Shown here piece by piece: positions 44,604 through 52,279 of a DNA stretch of 64,000 nucleotides. The notes under the pieces were generated by a model, which did not search any database, was not told the origin of the DNA, and saw only the letters and a program-made list of their open reading frames with translations. Both the position numbers and the translations under genes were made by a program. The DNA is taken from the NCBI RefSeq assembly GCF_010091925.1, contig NZ_WVID01000023.1, positions 29,400 to 93,399 on the forward strand. The letters run 5' to 3'. The stretch is from Nostoc sp. B(2019). GTDB lineage: Bacteria; Cyanobacteriota; Cyanobacteriia; Cyanobacteriales; Nostocaceae. Within the stretch, counting starts at the first letter, position 1, and each line of letters begins with the position of its first letter.

Positions 44604-44930
44604 GATAATTCTTTGTTCAAATGTCTACCTTGATTAATGTAAATTTTACACTACAAAAGGCGCATAATCCGCTCGGAGATTAGGTAATTGGGATGTTCGG
44701 CGATCGCTACATCAAAGCCAATAGGCGAAGCTACCATCCTGAGATATCCGTTTAACTCCGGCGTATGTTAAAAATACTACTTACACCGTCATCTCAAAAC
44801 TTCTTCTAAGCAATTACCTTAAGTGTTTGCTAAGAAACTTTACACTATTTTAAGTTTTCTTATCCTTTTATAGATATTTATACTCATGTTGGTATGGTTA
44901 AGAGAACCTTAAAAAAAGGATTTTACTTAA

Positions 44931-45035
44931 ATGAACAATTCAAAAAGTTCCAATACATTAAGTCAATCTATGATTATGGGTGCTTTAATCATGCTGACAA
45001 GCGTTAGCATCATTACGATAATGAACGTGTTCTAA
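44931..45035 (+). CDS. Small membrane ORF (34 residues), unknown
   Basis: A 34-codon ORF, MNNSKSSNTLSQSM then a hydrophobic helix of about 18 residues (IMGALIMLTSVSIITIM). An AAGGA ribosome site (within AAAAAAAGGA) lies about 10 nt before the ATG, and a strong intrinsic terminator begins 39 nt after the stop. A conserved layout of ribosome site, single-helix ORF and terminator fits the many small photosystem or stress membrane proteins of cyanobacteria, but I do not recognise this one. Confidence 0.55.
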   Translation: MNNSKSSNTLSQSMIMGALIMLTSVSIITIMNVF

Positions 45036-45073
45036 GATAAAAACTGAGAATTTTAGCAAAAAACTTTACATAG

Positions 45074-45100
45074 CCCTGCTCAGTTTTGAGTGGGGTTTTT
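45074..45100 (+). terminator. Intrinsic terminator after the 34-residue ORF
   Basis: CCCTGCTCA (45074-45082) pairs with TGAGTGGGG (45087-45095) over 9 bp, including two G-T pairs, with a 4-nt loop, followed directly by TTTTT. The clearest rho-independent terminator in the window; it confirms a short transcript in the otherwise empty 44604-45349 region. Confidence 0.85.
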
Positions 45101-45349
45101 AGATTTTGCTCCCAGATATGCTGAATGGGTTGGCGTAGACCGCTATAGATATCACTAGCATCGGTGTATAAAATTATGATTGAGTATGCAGTGCGATCGC
45201 AGCATTATTGAAATAGCGATCGCTCATACTGACAGAATATAAAATCAGGCGATCGCTAATATCGAAAAGTTTTAGATTTTAATGATTGCCCCTAGGGTGA
45301 AAATATATAATCAGGCGATCACCTGTACTCAGAAGTAAACTAATATAAT
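45101..45349. other. Non-coding, HIP1-rich stretch
   Basis: Several GCGATCGC or GCGATC-containing sites in about 250 bp, including twice the sequence TATAATCAGGCGATC (or a near copy) 60 bp apart (45240 and 45307 regions). No gene is visible. Confidence 0.5.
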
Positions 45350-45492
45350 CTACTCAAAAATATCCTGGATATCCCTTGCTCCATAAATTACCCTCACTAC
45401 TTCAATACCTCCTTCGATAAGTCGATAAAAAATTACGTATTTTTCTACCGGAAAGCTGCGAATCTGAGGAGCAATATCTTCGCGCAGAATTT
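45350..45492 (-). pseudogene. 5'-truncated RelE/ParE-type toxin remnant
   Basis: The minus strand encodes LREDIAPQIRSFPVEKYVIF, then YRLIEGGIEVVRVIYGARDI and QDIFE-stop, the C-terminal half of a ParE/RelE toxin (about 47 of the usual 95-100 residues). Upstream in this frame the DNA is the tail of the Uma2 gene and lacks the toxin N-terminus, and no antitoxin gene is present. It abuts the Uma2 stop codon, so an insertion or deletion joined the two. Confidence 0.65.
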
Positions 45493-46050
45493 CTAAGGAA
45501 TTCCTGCTTGTTGAAAAATTTGTTGGGGTGTAATTTGTAGCCCTTCGAGTAGAGAATCTTCTAAACTATCTACACCACTTTTTGTTTGAGGTCGTGCATC
45601 AGGATAAAAAATAGTTACTGTTTTAGCTCTTGCATCTACAACCCAAACTCTCATTACACCTGCATCGAGATAATCTGTAGCTTTTGCGCTCATTTCTCCA
45701 AAGCTTTGGTTAGGAGAGATAATTTCTATAGCTAAATCTGGAGGTATGGGACAGGCTTCGTCGGCGATTACATCACTCTGAAGCCGAGAGTAGGTGATAT
45801 AAAGTAAGTCTGGTACTGGTACCCAGTCCCGACCCTTACGTTTTAAAGTAACTGCCCACTCGATACCAACCTCACCGCGATTTTGTCCCCACTGAGTTAG
45901 GAGTACACTAAGAGCAAGGGTTAATCGTGAGTGGAATCTTTTTGGTGACATTTTAGGTTTTGCTTCGCCATCAACTAATTCGTAGGTGATATCCCCTTCC
46001 GGTAGTGCGAGGAATTCTTGTAATGTGATTTGAGATTTGACTTGAGTCAT
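45493..46050 (-). CDS. Uma2 family endonuclease
   Basis: About 185 residues: ITLQEFLALPEGDITYELVD at the start, then WVPVPDLLYITYSR with the aspartate, DLAIEIISPNQSFGEMSAKA with Glu and Lys, and YLDAGVMRVWVVDARAKTVT. The ATG at 46050 is chosen because AAGGAG lies 11 nt upstream of it but only 2 nt before the alternative ATG at 46059. Third Uma2 gene in the window. Its 3' end abuts a toxin remnant. Confidence 0.88.
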   Translation of the reverse strand: MTQVKSQITLQEFLALPEGDITYELVDGEAKPKMSPKRFHSRLTLALSVLLTQWGQNRGEVGIEWAVTLKRKGRDWVPVPDLLYITYSRLQSDVIADEACPIPPDLAIEIISPNQSFGEMSAKATDYLDAGVMRVWVVDARAKTVTIFYPDARPQTKSGVDSLEDSLLEGLQITPQQIFQQAGIP

Positions 46051-46207
46051 AACAAGCATGTCTCCTTGGCAATGACTCTATTTTGAGGCAGTTTAACTAA
46101 AACCTATCACCAATTTCAAATTACGCGTGGAAGATACAGCTATCGAATTTACGCATATCATGACTTGTAGAGATGCGATCAATCAATCTCAAAATTAGTT
46201 GAAGCAA

Positions 46208-46495
46208 ATGCGATTAATTTTATACAGTAAACCTGGATGTCATTTGTGTGAAGGCTTGCAGGAAAAGTTAGAACAAATTGAAAATCTCAGTTTTGAGTTG
46301 GAAATTCGGGATATTACGACTCGTGAAGATTGGTTCGGTGCGTATCAGTATGAAGTGCCAGTACTTTTTTTATCGAACCGCAGAGGCGCAGAGGGCACGG
46401 AGGGAGGATTGAGTGAGGAACTTTTGCCGCGTCCTTCTCCGCGTGCTAGTGTGCAGCAGTTGGAGCAAATGTTGCGTAAGTATTTATCCAATTAG
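46208..46495 (+). CDS. Glutaredoxin-family protein with repeat-derived insert
   Basis: About 95 residues with a thioredoxin fold: RLILYSKPGCHLCEGLQEKL has the C-X2-C site (Cys-His-Leu-Cys), and YQYEVPVLFL holds the cis-proline strand. After strand three, about 22 residues (SNRRGAEGTEGGLSEELLPR) are encoded by CGCAGAGGCGCAGAGGGCAC, a dispersed repeat. The C-terminal helix (VQQLEQMLRKYL) then resumes. An in-frame TTG at 46199 is an alternative start. It probably works in thiol redox control; the insert lies in a loop and may be tolerated. Confidence 0.85.
   Translation: MRLILYSKPGCHLCEGLQEKLEQIENLSFELEIRDITTREDWFGAYQYEVPVLFLSNRRGAEGTEGGLSEELLPRPSPRASVQQLEQMLRKYLSN
46376..46440. repeat. CGCAGAG dispersed repeat inside glutaredoxin gene
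   Basis: GAACCGCAGAGGCGCAGAGG followed by GCACGGAGGGAGGATTGAG is the standard form of a repeat that occurs between genes elsewhere in this window (8101, about 6451). Here it is read in frame within a coding region. Confidence 0.75.
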
Positions 46496-46548
46496 AAAAA
46501 AAATAATGCAGAATAAGCGCAATAGAAATGTGTGACGAGGTTCACAAG

Positions 46549-48051
46549 ATGAAATTGCGGGAATTACTTGCAGCGGTAGACAGTGTTGAGCAATTGACTA
46601 GCCATCCTGCTTTGGAGGATGTGGAAGTCAGGGGATTGAAGACGAATTCTCATGCTTGCAGTGTGGGAGATTTGTTTATTGGAATGCCAGGAACGCGGGT
46701 AGATGGTGGGGAATTTTGGTCAAGTGCGATCGCATCGGGTGCGGTGGCGGCGATTATCTCTCCCGAAGCTGTCCAGAAAAGTCCTCCCACGGCTGAGGCT
46801 TTGGTCATTAGTGCTACGGATATGACTAAAGCTTGTGGCCAGATAGCTAGTGCTTTTTACGGTTATCCAGGGCAAAAACTCAAGTTGGTAGGTGTAACTG
46901 GTACTAATGGCAAAACTACAACTACCCACTTAATTGAATATCTGCTCACCAAAGCCAATCTATCTACAGCTTTGATGGGAACTCTCTACACTCGCTGGGC
47001 TGGTTTTGAGCAGACTGCTGTTCACACTACGCCGTTTGCGGTGGAATTACAACAACAGTTGGCGGAAGCTGTGAATGCTGGTTGTGAGTTTGGAGTGATG
47101 GAAGTTAGTTCTCACGCTTTGGCGCAAGGTCGAGTTTTGGGTTGTCAGTTTGAGGTAGGGGTGTTTAGCAATCTCACCCAAGACCACCTAGACTATCACA
47201 GCGATATGGAAGATTACTTTGCTGCCAAAGCGTTGTTGTTTAGTCCTGATTATCTCAAGGGACGGGCGATAATTAACGCTGATGACACCTACGGTAAGCG
47301 ATTAATTGCGTCTTTAAATGCAGAGCAGGTTTGGAGTTACAGTGTCAACGACAATAGTGCTGATTTGTGGATGAGTGATTTAAGCTATGAGCCGAATGGT
47401 GTTAGCGGGATTTTGCATACACCAAAGGGTAATGTGGCTTTTCGTTCTCCTTTAGTTGGGCAATACAATTTAGAAAATTTATTGGCAGCAGTAGGAGCAG
47501 TTTTACACTTAGGGCTAGATTTAGAGTTGCTCGTATCTGTGATACCTGAGTTTCCGGGAGTTCCCGGACGGATGGAACGAGTGCAAATTACTCCTGAGCA
47601 AGATATTAGTGTGATTGTAGATTATGCCCACACGCCGGATAGTTTGGAAAATCTACTCAAAGCCGCACGTCCGTTTATACCTGGGAAGATGATTTGTGTG
47701 TTTGGGTGTGGCGGCGATCGCGATCGCACTAAACGCCCAAAAATGGGTAAAATTGCTGCTGACTTAGCTGATGTGGCGGTGGTGACATCGGATAATCCCC
47801 GCACTGAAGACCCAGAACGGATTTTACAAGATATTTTGGCGGGAATCCCCGAAACAGTAAAGCCAATTGTGAATGGCGATCGCGCTACTGCCATTCGTAC
47901 CGCTATTTTACAAGCACAACCTGGTGATGGTGTATTACTTGCTGGTAAAGGTCACGAAGACTATCAAATACTCGGCACAGAAAAAATCCACTTTGACGAC
48001 CGAGAACACGCGCGTGATGCTCTACAGGAAAGACTGAAGATACAGAGTTAA
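46549..48051 (+). CDS. murE: UDP-MurNAc-L-Ala-D-Glu:meso-diaminopimelate ligase
   Basis: About 500 residues; adds meso-diaminopimelate to the peptidoglycan stem peptide in the cytoplasm. Seen: N-terminal substrate domain (RGLKTNSHACSVGDLFIGMP), ATP site GVTGTNGKTTTTHL, central domain (VMEVSSHALAQGRV, SNLTQDHLDYH) and the diaminopimelate-specific DNPR motif in TSDNPRTEDP. An ATG at 46528 would add seven residues; ATG 46549 (KLRELLAAVD) matches the family, with GAGG about 10 nt upstream. Confidence 0.97.
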   Translation: MKLRELLAAVDSVEQLTSHPALEDVEVRGLKTNSHACSVGDLFIGMPGTRVDGGEFWSSAIASGAVAAIISPEAVQKSPPTAEALVISATDMTKACGQIASAFYGYPGQKLKLVGVTGTNGKTTTTHLIEYLLTKANLSTALMGTLYTRWAGFEQTAVHTTPFAVELQQQLAEAVNAGCEFGVMEVSSHALAQGRVLGCQFEVGVFSNLTQDHLDYHSDMEDYFAAKALLFSPDYLKGRAIINADDTYGKRLIASLNAEQVWSYSVNDNSADLWMSDLSYEPNGVSGILHTPKGNVAFRSPLVGQYNLENLLAAVGAVLHLGLDLELLVSVIPEFPGVPGRMERVQITPEQDISVIVDYAHTPDSLENLLKAARPFIPGKMICVFGCGGDRDRTKRPKMGKIAADLADVAVVTSDNPRTEDPERILQDILAGIPETVKPIVNGDRATAIRTAILQAQPGDGVLLAGKGHEDYQILGTEKIHFDDREHARDALQERLKIQS

Positions 48052-48227
48052 TTGCGCGGGATCGGGTACTGGGTATTGGGAAGAATTCAGCCTCAGTCTC
48101 CAGTCCCCTTTTCCATAAGTAACATCACTGAAGAAAAGCACGTATAATACTTTATTTCGGTGCTTATACCGTGCCGTAAGCTCTTGATTGTGGCTAGAAA
48201 TGTAAAAATCTTATACTTTCAAAGCGT

Positions 48228-48629
48228 ATGTTTCTTAAAATAAGTGGCACGGTGGGAGCGATCGCTATTTTGTTAAGTGGTACTGCGGCGAGTCTCCTTC
48301 AGAGAGGCTACGCCAACGCCCAAAATGCTGAAAGATATGTCACCGTGGGACACGATAAAGGAGGAAACAGCGTCGCTCTGGATACTAAAACTATTCGTGG
48401 TACAACATACAAGCTTTACGGACTTTACGGAGACGGCATATTCGAGACTACATTCTCTGCATCATGCACAGAATCGCGGCTTTTTCTAAATCGCATTGCC
48501 ATTTACGGAACAGGGGGACAGCTACTTGAAGAGGATAAGGAGAAAGGAGAAATTCCTTTTGTAGCAAGTTCTTCACCAGGTAAAGCAATGCGAATTGTTT
48601 GTCAAAAGATTGGGGCGCGTGGCTGGTAG
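48228..48629 (+). CDS. Exported hypothetical protein, repeat copy in signal region
   Basis: 133 residues with an N-terminal signal-like helix (LKISGTVGAIAILLSGTAAS) followed by LLQRGYANAQNAERYV. The mature part has two cysteines (Cys80 and Cys125 by count) that may pair, and a beta-rich look (YVTVGHDKGGNSVALDTKTI). The family is unknown to me, although small secreted proteins of this type are common in Nostocales. The DNA for SLLQRGYANA is a copy of a GAGTCTCC...GGCTACGCCAACG dispersed repeat. Confidence 0.75.
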   Translation: MFLKISGTVGAIAILLSGTAASLLQRGYANAQNAERYVTVGHDKGGNSVALDTKTIRGTTYKLYGLYGDGIFETTFSASCTESRLFLNRIAIYGTGGQLLEEDKEKGEIPFVASSSPGKAMRIVCQKIGARGW

Positions 48630-48808
48630 ATTCTGATAATTACTGGCAATTCTAAAACCAGAAGTAGTGAGTCACATAATTAGATAATTCAGAATTTATG
48701 TTTTTTCGGTAGCTTTTTTGTCAAAAATGTACACATAGGGGTGAAAATCGAAGACAGTATTATTTTTTCCTTAATCCTTCTTCGTTTTTCCTTAATTGTA
48801 CTTAACTC

Positions 48809-50254
48809 ATGAATGTTTCTCTGACTAAGGATCTATCTATTTATCAGCTAGTTTTGGGAGTGCAATCGCCTCCTAAACCATTGTCCCTCAGTCCTGCTAC
48901 TCTGCTATCACTGGTAAGAGCGCAAATAGACTTACTCATTGAGCAGCAAATTGTAGCCACTTTATGGGTAAAACTACCACCAGAAAAAATTTGGCAATCA
49001 GAATTAGCGCGTTATCAATCTTTGATGGGTGCATCTAGTCTCATCTATATTTATCAGTTCGCGGAGAGTGAGATAGGGGAAGCAGGAAACGACAAGGAAG
49101 AACATTCTACCTTATCCCCCTCATCCTCTGCTCATGTCCGCGTTCAATTACCAGCAAATAGCCTATTGCGGCGCGAAAACTTTCTGATGGTGTTGTCGCC
49201 TCAGTTTTGTAGTTTAGTTTTGGCGCATCGACCACTTAAAAAACGTGAAAATCCTATCTTGGGGAAGGCAAATACTAAAAAAAATCAGCCATTGCTGATT
49301 ATAACTACTGTTGATGGAAAAATAATTCAACAAGTATTAGATGGTATTCAACAGGCGACTGCACCAGAATCATTGCCAATGTTGCTTACTGATTTTATTT
49401 GCCCAAGTGCGCCCGAACCCGCACTCATGAATCAACTTTTGGCAAAACAACTCCAGCGATTAGATGAAATTAATCGTCAAATCATGGCAGAACGCACAGC
49501 TAAGTTGCAGCAGCAAAATCAAAACCTGCATAGTAAAGAGGAACTCAAGGATGAATACCTGAACAATGTGTGTCAAGAACTACGCACACCCTTGACGCAC
49601 ATGAAAACAGCACTCTCTTTGTTGAATTCTCCTAATCTAAAACCGCCGCAGCGACAACGTTATTTACAAATGCTAAATACCCAGTGCGATCGCCAAAATT
49701 CTTTGATTACTGGTTTATTGGATTTGGTGCAACTAGAGCGTAATTTGGAGGAGACGACTTTAGAATCGGTACGTCTCTCAGATATTGTACCTGGGGTAGT
49801 CAGTACCTACCAGCCTGTAGCGCAAGAAAAAGGCATCATGCTAGCCTACACAGTACCTACTGAACTGCCTGCTGTTCGATGTGTAAATGGTGGGCTGAGG
49901 CAGATTGTGATAAATCTGCTACACAACAGTATTAAGTTTACGCCCAATGGTGGTCGAGTATGGGTGCTTGCCCGTGTGCATGGCAATTCTGTTCAATTGG
50001 AATTCCGCGATACAGGTATCGGTATTGCCGAAAGTGAAATTCCCAAAATTTTTGACCGCTTCTATCGAGTCCGTGTAGGAGCAACTGAAGATTATGGTGG
50101 TGCGGGGTTGGGGTTAACGATTGTACAGCAGTTGCTATTACGCTGTGGTGGCTCTATTTCTGTAAAAAGTAAGCTATATGAAGGTTCCAGCTTTATAGTG
50201 CAACTGGCGAGTGTTGGTCAAATCCCAAGAGCGATCGCTACCGAACATGAGTGA
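48809..50254 (+). CDS. DICT-domain histidine-kinase-like protein with Gln in place of phospho-acceptor His
   Basis: 481 residues: an N-terminal DICT sensory domain (about 1-210), a coiled helix (210-250), a dimerisation/H-box region and an HATPase domain with N-box LLHNSIKFTPNGG, G1 DTGIGIAESEI and G2 GAGLGLTIVQ. The H-box reads VCQELRTPLTHMKTAL: the position normally His is Gln256. The rest of the box is intact, and another His is 8 residues on. It should either signal through another residue, act as phosphatase or as pseudo-kinase. Residues 85-110 are a low-complexity insert. No response regulator is adjacent. Confidence 0.88.
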   Translation: MNVSLTKDLSIYQLVLGVQSPPKPLSLSPATLLSLVRAQIDLLIEQQIVATLWVKLPPEKIWQSELARYQSLMGASSLIYIYQFAESEIGEAGNDKEEHSTLSPSSSAHVRVQLPANSLLRRENFLMVLSPQFCSLVLAHRPLKKRENPILGKANTKKNQPLLIITTVDGKIIQQVLDGIQQATAPESLPMLLTDFICPSAPEPALMNQLLAKQLQRLDEINRQIMAERTAKLQQQNQNLHSKEELKDEYLNNVCQELRTPLTHMKTALSLLNSPNLKPPQRQRYLQMLNTQCDRQNSLITGLLDLVQLERNLEETTLESVRLSDIVPGVVSTYQPVAQEKGIMLAYTVPTELPAVRCVNGGLRQIVINLLHNSIKFTPNGGRVWVLARVHGNSVQLEFRDTGIGIAESEIPKIFDRFYRVRVGATEDYGGAGLGLTIVQQLLLRCGGSISVKSKLYEGSSFIVQLASVGQIPRAIATEHE

Positions 50255-50273
50255 TATTATATCTAGCTCATTT

Positions 50274-50771
50274 TTAAGGCATTTCCTCAGATTCGGGGCA
50301 TTGGGTGTAAACATCAATAGAAAAATTCATTTGATCAGCATCAAGATGCACAAAAATTAATTTACTTTGGAAAAAGCTTTTAAGGATTCGTTTGAGTGAA
50401 CTAAACTTAAGCCGTCTAATGGCTTTATTCACATCTAGCCACTGCCGTTTTCTTTGGTTTGCTTCTGGATAATCTTCACTCACAGTTTCGACTGGTAACA
50501 AATACATCTTGACCTGATAAATCCTGCCTCGTTTGCGGTACTTATAAGTACCCAGTTCATTCGCATCTACTTGTCCAATAACTCCAGCTTCTTCCCACGC
50601 CTCTTTAGCTGCTGAATCAGGTGGACTCATTCCATTATGAATATCTCCTTTAGGAATTACCCAGTGTTGATAGTTCCGAGTTGAAATTAGCAAAATTTCG
50701 ATTCTGCCATTTTTAACTCTGTAAGGAATTACCCCAGACTGTTTAAACACTTTGCTGACTTTTCGGCTCAT
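50274..50771 (-). CDS. Nudix hydrolase
   Basis: A 165-residue Nudix protein, probably of the diphosphoinositol/diadenosine polyphosphate type by its layout (SGVIPYRVKNGRIEILLIST, WVIPKGDIHNGMSPPDSAAK). The Nudix box GX5EX7REUXEEXGU is present but altered: Met replaces the first Glu and Lys replaces Arg (KEAWEEAGV). The two metal-binding Glu residues of EEAG remain. Substrate unknown. It converges on the DICT protein gene (20-bp gap). A perfect inverted repeat sits 14 bp upstream of its start. Confidence 0.87.
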   Translation of the reverse strand: MSRKVSKVFKQSGVIPYRVKNGRIEILLISTRNYQHWVIPKGDIHNGMSPPDSAAKEAWEEAGVIGQVDANELGTYKYRKRGRIYQVKMYLLPVETVSEDYPEANQRKRQWLDVNKAIRRLKFSSLKRILKSFFQSKLIFVHLDADQMNFSIDVYTQCPESEEMP

Positions 50772-51161
50772 ATAAATTAGAAAGTGTACAACTTACGTTT
50801 TTTGTACAATTTTTATTTCAAAAAGGCAAGATCTAATACCAAATATTGTTTGGTTAATATCAGGTTATGAAACAGATAATTTTTTATTGCAAGAGTTATT
50901 CTAAAGCATAGAATTTTATGTAAATTTTATTTAAGGGCATTTAAACTACAGACAAAGATGAGATTACATGGTTAATTTTTAGGTGTGTATTTGTAGAAAA
51001 TCTGAACACTAGCTTCTAGCGCTCGTAACTTTCAAACTTTTGACAATCATAAAATTGACTGAGTGTAAAATGGGTCTTCCTTTAGGCTGATTGACAAACA
51101 CAGCCCTCTTGAAAACAAAATATTTGTTTGGTTTGAGCTTAGATATTTGCTATGGGTGCAA
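50772..51161. other. Non-coding gap of about 390 bp
   Basis: AT-rich, between the start of the Nudix gene and the end of the methyltransferase gene (both minus). Apart from the TGTACAA inverted repeat at 50785-50808, I see no structure or gene. Confidence 0.5.
50785..50808. promoter_or_regulatory. Operator-like inverted repeat upstream of Nudix gene
   Basis: TGTACAA (50785-50791) and TTGTACA (50802-50808) are perfect 7-bp arms separated by 10 bp, giving 24 bp with two-fold symmetry, starting 14 bp before the ATG. Suited to a dimeric repressor overlapping the promoter or start. The regulator is unknown. Confidence 0.5.
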
Positions 51162-52127
51162 TCAACTCAATTTCTTAAAGTTTTGATAGATGTACTGAGA
51201 GGAGATTGCATTTAAATCTACTTCCTGACTCTCACTTTCATTAGTATTTTTGAATAGTATTGTAAACGCACCAGCACCTAACCTATCTTGAGGAAACATC
51301 CGATAACAAGGCATTGTAGTTAAATGCGACTGAAATTTTAATAAATTGCTAACTTGCACTGCCTGAAAATCAGGAAATCTTTCCAAAAACCATTCACAAA
51401 CCTGCTCATTTTCCTCGGTAGAATATGTGCAAGTCATATAAGCAAGATAGCCTTGTGGTGAGACAATTTTAGCGGAGTTAGCGATAATCCGTTTTTGCCG
51501 ATTTGCACTTTTATTAATAGCGGTTGGATGAAAACATCCAGGAGCTTTTTCACCTTTAGCAAGCAAAGATTGTCCAGTACAAGGAGCATCTACTATCACT
51601 AAATTGCTAGAAAATGGGATCATTTCTGCAAATATACTCGAATCTCTATTAACTACAGCGCTAGGGCTAATATGACAACGCCTCAAATTAGAAATTAGCA
51701 TTCCTAGACGTTTGCCAATTACTTCATTACTGATGATTAATTCCGGTTGTAAAGCCTTCCAGGCAAAGATACTCTTCCCTCCTGGTGCAGCGCACATATC
51801 AAAAATTAAACGCACTGACTGAGGAATTGTTAACAAAGTAGCAGCAGCAAATACTGAAGAGAAATCCAAACAATAAAAATATCCTTTTTCATGTAGTGGA
51901 TGTTGACCAGGTTTTTCTCCTAGATAGAGACGGTCTATAAAATCTGGCTGCCAATGCGTTGGTGTTTCCACCGAAAAAGAGGTAAAATCTGGCTTTTCCT
52001 TACACCAAAGAATACTTGGTTGAAAAGGTTGGGGATTCATTAAAGCCTCAATAAACCTTTCTTGTTCATCTGCATTTGTAAACAAACGTCGTGTGAGTTT
52101 AAGTAATAAATTAGAAGGTTTGTCCAT
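51162..52127 (-). CDS. RsmB/NOP-family RNA (cytosine-5) methyltransferase
   Basis: A 321-residue SAM-dependent enzyme. Motif I DMCAAPGGKSIFAW, motif IV DAPCTGQSLL and motif VI MTCTYSTEENE carry the two catalytic cysteines of the m5C family. The N-terminal RNA-binding extension of RsmB proteins is absent, as in short Nop2/Sun-like members. The target, rRNA or tRNA, cannot be told. Confidence 0.92.
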   Translation of the reverse strand: MDKPSNLLLKLTRRLFTNADEQERFIEALMNPQPFQPSILWCKEKPDFTSFSVETPTHWQPDFIDRLYLGEKPGQHPLHEKGYFYCLDFSSVFAAATLLTIPQSVRLIFDMCAAPGGKSIFAWKALQPELIISNEVIGKRLGMLISNLRRCHISPSAVVNRDSSIFAEMIPFSSNLVIVDAPCTGQSLLAKGEKAPGCFHPTAINKSANRQKRIIANSAKIVSPQGYLAYMTCTYSTEENEQVCEWFLERFPDFQAVQVSNLLKFQSHLTTMPCYRMFPQDRLGAGAFTILFKNTNESESQEVDLNAISSQYIYQNFKKLS

Positions 52128-52279
52128 GTGGATATATAAATAATTGTGTTGTCTTGGAATGCTAAATAAAACTGTTACACAAGAACAATGTAATTAAGGT
52201 ACTTGGCTCCATACTGAAAATACAATGACCGCCTTTTAGATCGCAATTGCCAAATTACCCCACTGCACCGGAGTAGGTC

